64,000 nucleotides of DNA from positions 434,001-498,000 of the forward strand of contig CALNYZ010000044.1 in the NCBI GenBank assembly GCA_942490945.1, written 5' to 3'. The DNA comes from CALNYZ01 sp942490945 (GTDB lineage Bacteria; Pseudomonadota; Gammaproteobacteria; UBA6429; Thiohalophilaceae). Each line of letters starts with the position of its first letter. Within the stretch, counting starts at the first letter, position 1. Positions 1 to 10,117 of this stretch are shown piece after piece. The notes under the pieces are model-generated. The model did no database searches and was not told where the DNA came from. It saw nothing but the letters and a program-made list of their open reading frames with translations. The translations under genes were made by a program, and so were the position numbers.

Positions 1-240
1 TGTCATATCACCATTGCTGATAACGGTATCGGTTTTGAACAGCAATTCGCGGACAAGATATTTGATGTGTTTCAACGTCTGCACAATCGTAGTGAATACG
101 AAGGTACGGGTGTCGGGCTGGCGATCTGTCGCCGTATCGCTGAACGGCATGGTGGCACAATACGCGCCGAGAGTCATCTTAATGAAGGTGCAACATTTTT
201 TATCACCTTACGTACAGCACACGGTAAACTAACGGATTAA
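1..240 (+). CDS. C-terminal end of a sensor histidine kinase (cut by window edge)
   Basis: The open frame runs in from the left edge and ends at a TAA. It encodes the end of a HATPase_c domain: the N-box/G1 region reads ADNGIGF and the G2 box reads EGTGVGLAI, both ATP-binding motifs of histidine kinases. The 79 visible residues are nearly the same as the end of the kinase that ends at 3913, and the DNA is also similar, so the two are recent paralogues. The sensor and phospho-acceptor domains lie outside the window, so its signal is unknown. Confidence 0.9.
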   Translation, partial: CHITIADNGIGFEQQFADKIFDVFQRLHNRSEYEGTGVGLAICRRIAERHGGTIRAESHLNEGATFFITLRTAHGKLTD

Positions 241-293
241 ATACTAATCTGAATTTTAGTTGCTTGCATTACAAATATTATTCGCTTTTTTTG

Positions 294-1262
294 TTACAGA
301 TTAAAAACCGCATCAGGCGCAACCTTTTTTAAATAGCGGGGTTCGATATATCGCAAATATACCGGAATCGTGGTTGTCTGCACGCGGTTACGCCTGATTA
401 ACCAGTTTGCCTCGCTTTCCAGTGTAGAAAGCAATAATTGATCAAGTGACAGGCGAAATGAAAAGTCATCCCATATCCAGTCAATAAAAGCATCATCCAG
501 GTTGAGTCGATCACGAATAATCACTTTGGCTGATGCAGTTTCATTTGCAATAAAGTTTTCCGCCTTTTGTAAAGCGCGTAATATTTTTTCAATATCCTGC
601 TCATGCAATTTTATGAAAGCTTGTTTGGCAGTCAAATTGAAGGTTTCACGGTAGGTATTCCGTGTTGGAACAATATAGAATTCGGCAGAAAACCTTTGCT
701 TGCTGATATAACCATATGGTTCCCATACCGATATCACATCAACCTTACCGCTTGCCAGCGCATCTGGCATATCACCTGGCTTGATGTGAACCATGTTCAC
801 GCGATCTGGATTGATGCCATGATCAATCACAAACTTTTCCAGAAAATACTGGCTCGATGATCCTTCAATAATACCTACGGTTTTACCCGACAAATCTGCC
901 GCTTCATGGATAGCTGCCGATTTTTTCGTTACCAGCTTTACATCGTTATACGATGTCACAAAGGTGGCCAAGATGCGAAAGTCGTCATGCTTGAAACTTT
1001 GTACGGCTATTGGTGAATCAGACGCTGTCGCAAGGTCTGCCTTGTTTTCCAGCATGGCGACCAGACAACGATGACCTCCAACCATGTCGATAATTGTGAT
1101 ATCCAGTCCTTCATCCTTGAAATAGCCCTGCTTCTCAGCAATATAAAACGGGCTCGACAGGGGTGATGTTGAAACCGCTATCCTTATTTCTGCACTGGCG
1201 CATAGCGGTAACAACAGCACACAACTGCCTACGAACAGCCATTTTCGTATTAAACGTTTCAT
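294..1262 (-). CDS. NMT1/SsuA-type periplasmic substrate-binding protein
   Basis: This 322-residue protein has a signal peptide (residues 1-24, ending ASA) and the fold signature of NMT1/SsuA-like binding proteins of ABC transporters. The STSPLSSPFYIAEKQGYF segment followed by an LDITII strand matches the start of that family. An AAGGTGAG ribosome site precedes the ATG. No permease or ATPase gene adjoins it. It sits between two paralogous histidine kinases and is read in the opposite direction. It may therefore be a ligand-binding partner for a sensor, or an orphan transporter component; the ligand (nitrate-, sulfonate- or thiamine-precursor-like) cannot be read from the sequence. Confidence 0.8.
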   Translation of the reverse strand: MKRLIRKWLFVGSCVLLLPLCASAEIRIAVSTSPLSSPFYIAEKQGYFKDEGLDITIIDMVGGHRCLVAMLENKADLATASDSPIAVQSFKHDDFRILATFVTSYNDVKLVTKKSAAIHEAADLSGKTVGIIEGSSSQYFLEKFVIDHGINPDRVNMVHIKPGDMPDALASGKVDVISVWEPYGYISKQRFSAEFYIVPTRNTYRETFNLTAKQAFIKLHEQDIEKILRALQKAENFIANETASAKVIIRDRLNLDDAFIDWIWDDFSFRLSLDQLLLSTLESEANWLIRRNRVQTTTIPVYLRYIEPRYLKKVAPDAVFNL

Positions 1263-1534
1263 TCAACTCACCTTGTTTTAGTGCCGCCACAGCAGCTGGC
1301 TGCGGTAGTCCTGCATAATTTATGGGTATATTCATATTGCTCAATTCATGTGAGCGTGGGGAAAGTATAGGTGTCATGGTCCCGTTGTCCAGAATCCGGG
1401 AATATCACCACAACAATACAAACCGAATCAAAAATACTAATGCAATACCAATTTGAGCCGATAATTAATCTATAAAAGCCACGTGCTCATCGATTGTTGA
1501 AACCGTCAATTCGACAGCAGATCCCGGGTAGTCC

Positions 1535-3913
1535 ATGTTCAAAGCTATTTTTCCCAGCGCCGACAAGATCAATTCAATTCGCATCAAGTTACCGGCGTTT
1601 ATCACCCTGGTGGTCATGTGCAGCGTTCTTCTGGTCAGTACGACAACTTATTATCTTGCCAATCTGGGACTCACCCGCACCGCCATCAAAAACCTTGATA
1701 ATATTGCAAAAATATCCGCCTCTGAATATGAATTCACTATCAATGCTTACAAGCAACAGGTTATTTTTCTTGCCAATATGCCACCCATCCAGGGCATTAT
1801 CCGTGCGCGTAAAAACCGTGGCTACGACCCGGTGGGCAATTCGACCGAAGCACAGTGGCTGGAAAGGCTGGCTTCAATCTACACTTCTGCAATAGCAACA
1901 CACTCAGGTTATTACCAGGTTAGATTTATTGGCGTTGCGAATAACGGCAAGGAAATAATTCGTGCAAACCGCGTTGGCTTTGGCATCAATGTCGCTACCC
2001 GTTCACCGCACCTGCCTGAAAAACAACATCGCTACTATATGAAAAAAACATTACAACTGCCAAAGGGCTCGGTGTATGTCTCACAAATTGATTTAAACCG
2101 GGAAAACAATGAAATCGAGAAACCTTATACACCCGTAATACGATTCGCCACGCCCGTGTTTGATGGCGATAAAGTCTACGGCGTGGTTGTGATTAACGTT
2201 TATGCCGACTCGCTCTTTACCGTATTGCGAAATGCACTCGATAAAAACTACACAATGTATGCCGTGAATAAAAACAATGACTTTTTATATTACCCGGGTT
2301 CCGGCCTGACCTATGGTTCAGAACTCGGTCAGCCAGACCTGCTTGGTAAACACTTCCCGACGATTAAAACGGCTGTCAGACAAACATTAATCACCGAGGC
2401 TGAACCGTCCAGTCGCATACTCGAACAAAACAACCAGGCATTTGGTTTCGCCACGGCGTTTAATAACAAAAAAGACCCTACCCCGGTCGTCACGTTTATT
2501 ATCACAACGCCCACATCATTAATCGAAAAATCGATTCAATCCTCACGCGATGTCATTCTTCTTGCGACGTTGATTATTTTTCCGCTGGTATTGCTGGTCG
2601 CGCTCACCTTTGCGCACAAAATCAGCTCGCGCATTGGTCTTTTGACGGATTCCATCCGGCACATGGACAACGATAACCCCGATGTTGAACCATTATTGAA
2701 TGCAAAGGATGAACTCGGCAGTCTGGCACGAGCATTTAAAGAAATGCAAATCGTCATTGGATTAAAAACCCATGAGCTGGAAGAAAGCGAACTGAGACAT
2801 CGTTCTATCTTGCAAACCCTGGTCGATGCGGTCATCACCATTGACCGCAAGGGAATCGTCACGTCGTTTAATCGTGGTGCAGAAAACATATTCAACTGGC
2901 ATGCCAACGAAGTGATCGGGAAAAATATCAACATGCTCATGCCCTGTCATGATGAGGATGGCCAGCAGCTGGAAAACTATTTCACAACAGGACATCAGAC
3001 TAATATCGGTGAAATACATGAGTTGGAAGCCAAACGTAAGGATGGCACTACCTTTCCAATCGGGTTAACCGTCACCAAAATGGAACTCGGTGGTGAGATA
3101 TATTTTACCAACGTCATGCGCGACATTACCCGGCGCAAGGAAGCCGAAAAAATAATCCAGGCTCGTGAACAGGCATTGTTACGCTCCAATCAGGAGCTGG
3201 AAAAATTTGCCTACATTGCTTCACATGATTTGCAGGAACCATTACGAAAAGTACAGGCCTTCAGTGATCGACTGAAAACAAAATATGGCTCTCAACTGGA
3301 AGGCGCCGGTCTGGATTATATTGAACGCATGACCAATGCGGCTGGACGCATGCGCACCCTGATCACCGACTTGCTGGCCTTCTCACGTGTCAGCACCAAG
3401 GGTGCCGAATTTGCCAAAACCAATCTGAACGACGTTTTACTGGGTGTGCTGGACGATCTGGAAATACGCATCAGCGAGACTGGTGCACGAATTGAATATG
3501 ATCCACTACCCGCGATTGATGCCGATGCACTGCAATTACGACAACTGTTTCAGAATATTATTGGCAATGCTCTCAAATTTCAGAAGCCTGACGAACCGAT
3601 TCGCATCACCATTAAACACAGCATCAGGAAGGGTAAGGATATCGATGGCTTCACTACCAAAATGTGTAACATCACCATCGCTGATAATGGTATTGGTTTT
3701 GAACAACAATTTGCCGACAAGATCTTTGATGTGTTTCAGCGCCTGCATAACCGTACCGAATACGAAGGCACCGGTGTCGGACTGGCGATTTGTCGACGTA
3801 TTGTAGAACGGCACGGCGGTACGATTCGTGCTGAAAGCCTGCCGGGTCAGGGCGCAACATTTTATATTTCAATACGTACCGAGCATGCTGATAAACGGGA
3901 CATGAAACAGTAA
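1535..3913 (+). CDS. Membrane sensor histidine kinase (Cache-like, HAMP, PAS, HisKA, HATPase)
   Basis: A 792-residue inner-membrane kinase. Transmembrane helices lie at about 20-42 and 338-362 and enclose a periplasmic Cache-like sensor of about 290 residues. A HAMP region (about 363-415), a FixL-like PAS domain (about 420-535) and a phytochrome-type HisKA follow; the phospho-acceptor is His564 in ASHDLQEPLRK. The HATPase ends with EGTGVGLAI. The next gene is a single-domain response regulator, its likely partner. The C-terminus is almost the same as that of the kinase fragment at 1-240. The PAS domain lacks visible haem-pocket proof, so oxygen sensing is not claimed. Confidence 0.93.
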   Translation: MFKAIFPSADKINSIRIKLPAFITLVVMCSVLLVSTTTYYLANLGLTRTAIKNLDNIAKISASEYEFTINAYKQQVIFLANMPPIQGIIRARKNRGYDPVGNSTEAQWLERLASIYTSAIATHSGYYQVRFIGVANNGKEIIRANRVGFGINVATRSPHLPEKQHRYYMKKTLQLPKGSVYVSQIDLNRENNEIEKPYTPVIRFATPVFDGDKVYGVVVINVYADSLFTVLRNALDKNYTMYAVNKNNDFLYYPGSGLTYGSELGQPDLLGKHFPTIKTAVRQTLITEAEPSSRILEQNNQAFGFATAFNNKKDPTPVVTFIITTPTSLIEKSIQSSRDVILLATLIIFPLVLLVALTFAHKISSRIGLLTDSIRHMDNDNPDVEPLLNAKDELGSLARAFKEMQIVIGLKTHELEESELRHRSILQTLVDAVITIDRKGIVTSFNRGAENIFNWHANEVIGKNINMLMPCHDEDGQQLENYFTTGHQTNIGEIHELEAKRKDGTTFPIGLTVTKMELGGEIYFTNVMRDITRRKEAEKIIQAREQALLRSNQELEKFAYIASHDLQEPLRKVQAFSDRLKTKYGSQLEGAGLDYIERMTNAAGRMRTLITDLLAFSRVSTKGAEFAKTNLNDVLLGVLDDLEIRISETGARIEYDPLPAIDADALQLRQLFQNIIGNALKFQKPDEPIRITIKHSIRKGKDIDGFTTKMCNITIADNGIGFEQQFADKIFDVFQRLHNRTEYEGTGVGLAICRRIVERHGGTIRAESLPGQGATFYISIRTEHADKRDMKQ

Positions 3914-3957
3914 AAGATAGCGCTAGTTAACAGATCAAAACGGGAATCGAGACTGAT

Positions 3958-4422
3958 ATGACGAAGAATGAAAATACCATACGCATTTTAATGGCCGAAG
4001 ACGATGCCGATGACCGGTTATTGTTCGAGGAGGCACTGGAGGAAACCCGCTTTGCCAACCAGGTAGACTTTGTCGAAGACGGTCAGGAACTGATGGATTA
4101 TTTACATCGCGAGGGCAAATATATTTCCCTGCAAAATGACCCGTTGCCGGGCATTCTGTTACTCGATTTGAATATGCCGAAAAAAGATGGTCGACAGTGT
4201 CTCGCCGAGATCAAGCAGGACCCCGGCTTGCGCCATATCCCGGTTGTCGTTTTGACAACCTCCAGTTCCGATGAAGACGTGATCAAAACTTATGATCTGG
4301 GCGTAAATTCGTTTATCACCAAACCGGTGACATTTGACAGTATGCTCGATGCGGTACGCAAGGTAACGGATTACTGGTTTGAGCTGGTACGCATACCACG
4401 GCACAATCCGCGCAAACGCTGA
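3958..4422 (+). CDS. Single-domain response regulator (Rcp1-like)
   Basis: A 154-residue CheY-like receiver with no output domain. The acidic pocket is MAEDDADD, the phospho-acceptor is Asp70 in LLLDLNMPKKDG, and the conserved Lys lies in FITKPV. Its length and layout match Rcp1, the partner of phytochrome-type kinases, and the kinase just upstream has the matching HisKA type. It starts 44 bases after the kinase stop and is probably co-transcribed. It would pass phosphate on or act by protein contact; the downstream REC-GGDEF-EAL protein is a plausible place for the signal to converge. Confidence 0.93.
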   Translation: MTKNENTIRILMAEDDADDRLLFEEALEETRFANQVDFVEDGQELMDYLHREGKYISLQNDPLPGILLLDLNMPKKDGRQCLAEIKQDPGLRHIPVVVLTTSSSDEDVIKTYDLGVNSFITKPVTFDSMLDAVRKVTDYWFELVRIPRHNPRKR

Positions 4423-4514
4423 CTAATCCCGCATTCATTTCAGCATTTTATTATTCCATTAAATATCAACATCATCCCTGCCGATAGTAATAAGGATGTT
4501 ATTGGAGTATTTGC

Positions 4515-6665
4515 ATGTTACAAGCTGGTAATGTTATTTCCATATTGCTGGTGGAAGATGATGAAGATGATTTCCTGCTGACCAGGGAATACATCGCCGA
4601 CGCTTACCCGAAATTCAATCTGGACTGGTTCCAGCATGCCGAACCGGCTTTAAATGCAGTAAAAAACAATCATTACGATGTTATTTTGCTGGATTATTTT
4701 ATCGGCAAGGATAATGGTCTGGATCTGGCTGTAAAAATTCAGGAGCAGTTAACTCACTCGGTCCCCATCATTCTGTTAACCGGACAGGAACAGGAAGATA
4801 CTGATATCCGCGCAATCAATGCCGGCGCCGAAGACTATCTTGTTAAACAGGATTTATCGGCTTCCTTATTAAAACGCGCCTTTCGAAACGCCACCACCCG
4901 GCAACAGGCACGCAATGCCATGCTGGCCAGTGAAATGCGTCTGCGCACCATCATGCGTACCATTACCGATTGCATTATTACAACTGACCAGGACGGCAAT
5001 ATACAGTCAACCAATCCTCCAGTTACCGAGCTACTGGGATACAGTGAGACTGAAATACTGTCGCAAAATATCGAACAGCTTATTCCGGCATTTTTGACGC
5101 TACTTAACTCAGATACTTCACGCGTATCACACGTAGAAACCACCGCGCTGACAAGAACAAAACAGCAAATTCCCGTCGAAGTCTCGGTATCCGGATTTTC
5201 GCTTGATGGAGGTGATCATTATACCTGTGTAATACGTGATATTACCGAGCGCAAGGAAGCCGCGGCACGCATTGAATATCAGGCCTATTACGATGCTTTA
5301 ACGGATCTGCCCAATCGACGCATGCTCATGACGCAGCTTGACCATGCCATTCAAAATGCACAACGTCACAGTTACTTCGGTGCCCTGTTGTTTCTGGATC
5401 TGGATCGCTTCAAGCACCTGAACGATTCACTCGGTCATGCAGTTGGCGACTTGTTGCTACAGGAAGTTGCGGCACGCCTGAAAAACACCTTGCGTGATGT
5501 TGATACCATTGCCCGTCTCGGCGGTGATGAGTTTGTTGTGTTGCTGGAACGAGTACAGGACAACGAGAAAAAGACCACCGTTGCTGCGCATCATATAGCG
5601 GAAAAAATTCAGGCAGAAATCAACAAACCCTACCTGCTTGAAGGAACAGAGTTTCACTTCAGCACCAGTATCGGCATAGCCATGTTCCCCAACGGAAATG
5701 GCGACACTGTTGATGAACTGATTAAACATGCCGATTCAGCGATGTACCAGGCAAAGCAACAGGGACGTAATGAAATACGTTTTTACCATCCAAGCATCCA
5801 GAATGCGGCAAATACACGCCTGACCATGGAGGCAGAATTACGTGCCGCGATTGCACAAAATCAGTTTGAACTGTATTACCAGCCGCACATTAATGCCAGG
5901 AGTGAGTTAATCGGTTGTGAAGCGTTGATTCGATGGAATCATCCGCAACGCGGTCTGTTAAACCCGAATGATTTTATTCCCATGGCTGAAGAAAGTGGCC
6001 TGATTGTACCGATAGGCGAATGGGTGATAGAAACTGCGCTGGCAAATGGCGCGCTGTTTTTTCGTGACTTGCCAAAAAATTACATGGCGGTAAATGTCAG
6101 CCCGCTACAGTTTCGCCAGAGTAATTTTGTGCGCCATATTGACACAATGATCAAGCAACACGAATATCACGACGGACAGTTTATTCTTGAACTTACCGAA
6201 AGCACCCTGATTGATAATATTGATGTGACGATCAACAAGATGCTGGCATTAAAACGATTGGGGGTATATACCAGTATTGATGACTTCGGTACCGGATACT
6301 CTTCGTTGACCTATCTGAAACGTCTGCCGATTCAACAATTAAAAATCGACCGGTCTTTCATCAGTGATATTATTGTTGACACCGACAACCGCGCCATTGT
6401 TGAAGCCATTCTCGCCATGGCCAGGCATTTACAGATTGATGTCATCGCCGAAGGCGTGGAGGACAAGGAAACATTTCATTGCCTGTTGCAAAAAGGCTGC
6501 GAAATGTTTCAGGGGTTTTATTTCAGTCTGCCGCTTAGGGCTCCAGAATTTGGCAGGCTGGTGCAGGCTAATCTGAAACACTCGGTATGCAATATTGCCC
6601 AGTATTATGCAGACAGTGGCTTTTGCAGCATTGACGAGCATGTGGCAATTCAGCAAAAAAGATAG
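4515..6665 (+). CDS. REC-PAS-GGDEF-EAL cyclic-di-GMP signalling protein
   Basis: This 716-residue cytoplasmic protein has a receiver (about 8-125, phospho-acceptor in ILLDYF), a PAS domain (about 140-255), a GGDEF domain with an intact GGDEF at 336-340, and an EAL domain with EAL at 469-471. The EAL domain keeps the catalytic motifs NVSPLQFR, ELTES, DDFGTGYSSL, KIDRSFI and EGVE, so both diguanylate cyclase and phosphodiesterase activity are possible; which one dominates cannot be read. A GGAG ribosome site sits about 8 bases before the ATG. It follows the kinase and response regulator on the same strand and is their likely output. Confidence 0.93.
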   Translation: MLQAGNVISILLVEDDEDDFLLTREYIADAYPKFNLDWFQHAEPALNAVKNNHYDVILLDYFIGKDNGLDLAVKIQEQLTHSVPIILLTGQEQEDTDIRAINAGAEDYLVKQDLSASLLKRAFRNATTRQQARNAMLASEMRLRTIMRTITDCIITTDQDGNIQSTNPPVTELLGYSETEILSQNIEQLIPAFLTLLNSDTSRVSHVETTALTRTKQQIPVEVSVSGFSLDGGDHYTCVIRDITERKEAAARIEYQAYYDALTDLPNRRMLMTQLDHAIQNAQRHSYFGALLFLDLDRFKHLNDSLGHAVGDLLLQEVAARLKNTLRDVDTIARLGGDEFVVLLERVQDNEKKTTVAAHHIAEKIQAEINKPYLLEGTEFHFSTSIGIAMFPNGNGDTVDELIKHADSAMYQAKQQGRNEIRFYHPSIQNAANTRLTMEAELRAAIAQNQFELYYQPHINARSELIGCEALIRWNHPQRGLLNPNDFIPMAEESGLIVPIGEWVIETALANGALFFRDLPKNYMAVNVSPLQFRQSNFVRHIDTMIKQHEYHDGQFILELTESTLIDNIDVTINKMLALKRLGVYTSIDDFGTGYSSLTYLKRLPIQQLKIDRSFISDIIVDTDNRAIVEAILAMARHLQIDVIAEGVEDKETFHCLLQKGCEMFQGFYFSLPLRAPEFGRLVQANLKHSVCNIAQYYADSGFCSIDEHVAIQQKR

Positions 6666-6983
6666 TCTCCGCTCCATGGCTCCTGGCTCAAGCAAAGGAG
6701 CATAATGACGGCTCCTGTGTCTTTCAGCAGACATATTTTCACTCAACGCCATCCTATAATTCATATAGTTAGAGTTAATCCAGTTTGTAATTATGCAATA
6801 AGTAATATATAAGTAATTTATAATATACTTAATAATGATGATTAGCCGGTAACAGCCTGGCTTGTCATAATGGCTGGCTTTGGTTAACCGTCCCTATTGT
6901 GACATGTCGAGCGGCCGATACTTGTAGTGGTTCCATAGGCCAGCTATCGAATGAAATATCACACAATCCACGAGGTAGAGTGA
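6666..6983. other. Intergenic region upstream of soeA
   Basis: These 318 bases hold no convincing gene. The middle (about 6770-6840) is very AT-rich and is the likely promoter region for soeA. A GAGGT ribosome site lies 7 bases before the soeA ATG. I saw no clear terminator after the GGDEF-EAL gene. Confidence 0.5.
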
Positions 6984-9911
6984 ATGCAGCAGAGCAAAGT
7001 CATCCATACCGGTCTGAAACCCGAAAACACCGGTACGGATCAGTATCGGGTCGAAACCAAGAATACGACCTGCTACATGTGTGCCTGCCGCTGCGGTATT
7101 CGCGTTACCGTGCGCGATGGTGAAGTGCGTTATATACAAGGCAATCCGGAGCACCCTTTAAATAAAGGGGTCATTTGTGCCAAGGGTGCCTCGGGCATCA
7201 TGAAACAATATTCTCCCGCCCGCCTCACCAAACCGTTGCGTCGCAAAGCTGGTGCCGACCGCGGTGACGCCGAATTTGAAGAAATCAGCTGGGAACAAGC
7301 CTTCTCGACCATAAGTGAGCGCTTACAACACATTCGCGAAACCGACCCGAAAAAATTCGCCCTGTTCACTGGCCGTGACCAGATGCAGGCGCTGACCGGT
7401 ATGTTTGCCAAGCAGTTCGGCACGCCCAACTACGCCGCGCACGGCGGATTTTGCTCGGTGAATATGGCCTCCGGGATGATATACACCATCGGCGGTTCGT
7501 TCTGGGAATTCGGCGGGCCGGATCTGGATCGCGCCAAGCTATTTGTCATGATCGGTACCGCCGAAGACCACCATTCCAATCCGATGAAAATGGCGATTTC
7601 CAAGTTTAAGCGTAATGGCGGACGCTTTATTTCGATCAACCCGGTGCGTAGCGGTTATTCAGCCATTGCCGACGAATGGATTCCTATCAAACCCGGTACT
7701 GACAGCGCGCTGTTCCTGGCATTGATTCACGAATTGATACGGCTGGGACTGTATGACCGTGACTTCCTCACGCAATATTCCAATTCCGCGCAGTTAGTGA
7801 TTGATGACAAAGACGATGATGACTTCGGCATGTTCATCCGTACCGACGTACCCAAAGAAACCGAATGTTTCGACGCGCAGGATGCGGTGTGGTGGGATCG
7901 CTTAACCGACAAACCGGTACGAACGCATACCAAGGAAGCCGATCCCTATTTACTCGGTGAGTTCACCATGCCCGATGGCACCCAAGCCAAACCGGCGTTC
8001 CAGTTATTAAAAGAGCGCGTCGAGCAATACACCCCGGAATGGGCCAGCGATATCACCGGCATACCAACCGACACCATCAAGCGCCTCGCCTACGAAATGG
8101 GCATCACTGCACGCGATGAAAAAATTGAATTACCCATTGCCTGGACCGACGTGTGGGGCAATGAACACGACACCGTCACCGGTAACCCGGTCGCATTTCA
8201 TTCCATGCGCGGTACCGCGGCACACTCCAACGGTTTCCAGACCATCCGTGCCATGTCGATATTGATGTCGATCCTCGGCACCATTGATCGACCCGGCGGT
8301 TTTCGTCACAAGGCACCGTTCCCGCGGCCGATTCCACCCTGCGCAAAAACACCGAAAGGACCTGAGGGTGTGCAGCCCAATACACCACTGGGTGGTATGC
8401 CATTAGGATGGCCCGCCGATCCGGATGATTTGTTTGTCGATGAAAACAACCAACCGGTTCGTATTGATAAAGCCTTCTCCTGGGAGTTTCCTTTATCGGC
8501 GCACGGCCTGATGCATAACGTCATCACCAATGCCTGGCGCGGCGACCCTTACACCATCGATACCTTGTTAATTTTCATGGCCAACATGGCGTGGAACTCG
8601 TCCATGAACACGGTCGAAGTGCGCAAAATGTTGAACGACAAAAATGAAGATGGTGAATACAAAATTCCGTTTTTAATTGTGGCCGATGCGTTCCAGTCAG
8701 AAATGACCGCCTATGCCGATATCATCCTGCCCGACACTACCTACCTCGAACGTCACGATGTGATGTCGATGCTGGATCGTCCTATCTCTGAATTCGATGG
8801 CCCGGTTGATTCGGTGCGTATTCCGGTCGTGCCACCAAAGGGTGACTGTAAACCTTTCCAGGAAGTATTAATCGAATTGGGCTCGCGTTTAAAACTGCCC
8901 GCCTTTACCACCGACAAGGGCGAACGCAAATTCCGTGACTACCCTGACTTTATCGTCAATTACGAAACCGAAGCCGGTTCAGGCATTGGCTTCCTCGCTG
9001 GCTGGCGTGGCAAGGGTGGTGAGAAGTTTATGAAAGGTGAACCCAACCCGAACCAGTGGGAAATGTACGAAAAGAACAACTGCGTGTTCCATTATGAACT
9101 GCCCAAGTCGTACCAGTACATGCGTAACTGGAACATGGGTTATCTGAAATGGGCACAGGAACATCGCCTCACCCGCTATGCCGAGCCGATTAACATCCAT
9201 ATATATAGTGAAGTGTTACAAAAATTCCGCCTTGCCGCACAGGGCAAACGTGAAGGTAAACAACCGCCGAAACATCTGGCCAAACGGGTTGAAACCTATT
9301 TTGATCCACTGCCGTTCCATTACGAACCGTTGGAAGGTCAGCTCACCGATAAACATAAGTATCCCTTAAATGCGATCACACAACGCCCGATGGCGATGTA
9401 CCATTCGTGGGATTCGCAAAACGCCTGGCTGCGTCAGATTCATGCACATAATTATTTACATTTGCATCCCTCACTTGGCGAGAAACATGGCTTTGCCGAC
9501 GGCGACTGGATCTGGGTCGAGTCCATGCACGGCAAGGTAAAATGTATGTGCCGCTTCAGCGAAGCCGTCGAACCCGGTACGGTGTGGACATGGAACGCGA
9601 TAGGCAAGGCCAAAGGCGCATGGAATCTCGACAAGGACGCCAACGAATCCGAAAAAGGTTTTTTGTTAAATCATCTAATCTCCGAAGAGTTACCTGTGAA
9701 TGAATGCGGTGAACACGTTTCCAATTCTGATCCGGTTACCGGTCAGGCCGGTTGGTACGATGTGCGCGTACGTGTTTACAAGGCCGAAGCAGGCGAAGCC
9801 GAGGAAACGTATCCACAATTTAATGCCATGTCTCCCTATCCGGGCAGTGACAAGAGCCGCAAGTGGCTGGCATTTTTTGCCGGCAAGTTTATGAAGAAGA
9901 AGGCGGGATAG
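6984..9911 (+). CDS. soeA: Molybdopterin oxidoreductase, probable sulfite dehydrogenase SoeA
   Basis: A 975-residue member of the DMSO-reductase superfamily. The N-terminal [4Fe-4S] ligands are Cys30, Cys33, Cys37 and Cys65 (CxxCxxxC-x27-C). There is no twin-arginine signal, so the protein stays in the cytoplasm, as known for SoeA of purple sulfur bacteria. The next two genes encode a four-cluster ferredoxin-like subunit (243 aa) and a DmsC-like anchor (325 aa); these sizes and this order fit SoeABC, which oxidises sulfite to sulfate and reduces quinone. A polysulfide or other DMSO-reductase-family enzyme is the alternative. Assignment rests on architecture, lack of Tat signal and sulfur context. 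Confidence 0.75.
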   Translation: MQQSKVIHTGLKPENTGTDQYRVETKNTTCYMCACRCGIRVTVRDGEVRYIQGNPEHPLNKGVICAKGASGIMKQYSPARLTKPLRRKAGADRGDAEFEEISWEQAFSTISERLQHIRETDPKKFALFTGRDQMQALTGMFAKQFGTPNYAAHGGFCSVNMASGMIYTIGGSFWEFGGPDLDRAKLFVMIGTAEDHHSNPMKMAISKFKRNGGRFISINPVRSGYSAIADEWIPIKPGTDSALFLALIHELIRLGLYDRDFLTQYSNSAQLVIDDKDDDDFGMFIRTDVPKETECFDAQDAVWWDRLTDKPVRTHTKEADPYLLGEFTMPDGTQAKPAFQLLKERVEQYTPEWASDITGIPTDTIKRLAYEMGITARDEKIELPIAWTDVWGNEHDTVTGNPVAFHSMRGTAAHSNGFQTIRAMSILMSILGTIDRPGGFRHKAPFPRPIPPCAKTPKGPEGVQPNTPLGGMPLGWPADPDDLFVDENNQPVRIDKAFSWEFPLSAHGLMHNVITNAWRGDPYTIDTLLIFMANMAWNSSMNTVEVRKMLNDKNEDGEYKIPFLIVADAFQSEMTAYADIILPDTTYLERHDVMSMLDRPISEFDGPVDSVRIPVVPPKGDCKPFQEVLIELGSRLKLPAFTTDKGERKFRDYPDFIVNYETEAGSGIGFLAGWRGKGGEKFMKGEPNPNQWEMYEKNNCVFHYELPKSYQYMRNWNMGYLKWAQEHRLTRYAEPINIHIYSEVLQKFRLAAQGKREGKQPPKHLAKRVETYFDPLPFHYEPLEGQLTDKHKYPLNAITQRPMAMYHSWDSQNAWLRQIHAHNYLHLHPSLGEKHGFADGDWIWVESMHGKVKCMCRFSEAVEPGTVWTWNAIGKAKGAWNLDKDANESEKGFLLNHLISEELPVNECGEHVSNSDPVTGQAGWYDVRVRVYKAEAGEAEETYPQFNAMSPYPGSDKSRKWLAFFAGKFMKKKAG

Positions 9912-9921
9912 ATTTTATTAA

Positions 9922-9957
9922 CGTCATTCCGGTGAACGCGCAGTGCGCTGGAACTTT
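9922..9957. repeat. Degenerate single palindrome of the soe-locus repeat family
   Basis: It begins with the CGTCATTCCGG end motif shared by the four larger elements nearby, followed by a hairpin with CGCGCAGTGCGC at its tip. It seems to be one decayed half of the paired element. It lies 10 bases after the soeA stop and could also cap the soeA message. Confidence 0.55.
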
Positions 9958-9978
9958 GAAGTAAGGTATTAAATAACA

Positions 9979-10082
9979 CGTCATTCCGGAAAGCACGCAG
10001 TGCTTATCCGGAATCTCAGACAGGTTAATGCAAGACTGAAAACAAGATTCCGGATATTGACTTCGTCAATTCCGGAATGACG
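9979..10082. repeat. Paired-palindrome (REP/BIME-like) element 1, soeA-soeB gap
   Basis: The 104-base element begins CGTCATTCCGG and ends CCGGAATGACG. The left half folds into a hairpin with an AAGCAC-GCA-GTGCTT tip. The right half folds with a TTGAC-TTC-GTCAA tip. It fills most of the soeA-soeB gap and shares its left flank (AAGGTATTAAA) with the copies downstream. Confidence 0.85.
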
Positions 10083-10117
10083 GTAGATTAAAAATTACGG
10101 AATAACGAGTAAAGAAT

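Noticed and set aside
6984..9911. Periplasmic nitrate reductase or formate dehydrogenase
   Set aside because: No Tat signal, no selenocysteine site, and the anchor is DmsC-like; the SoeABC layout fits better.
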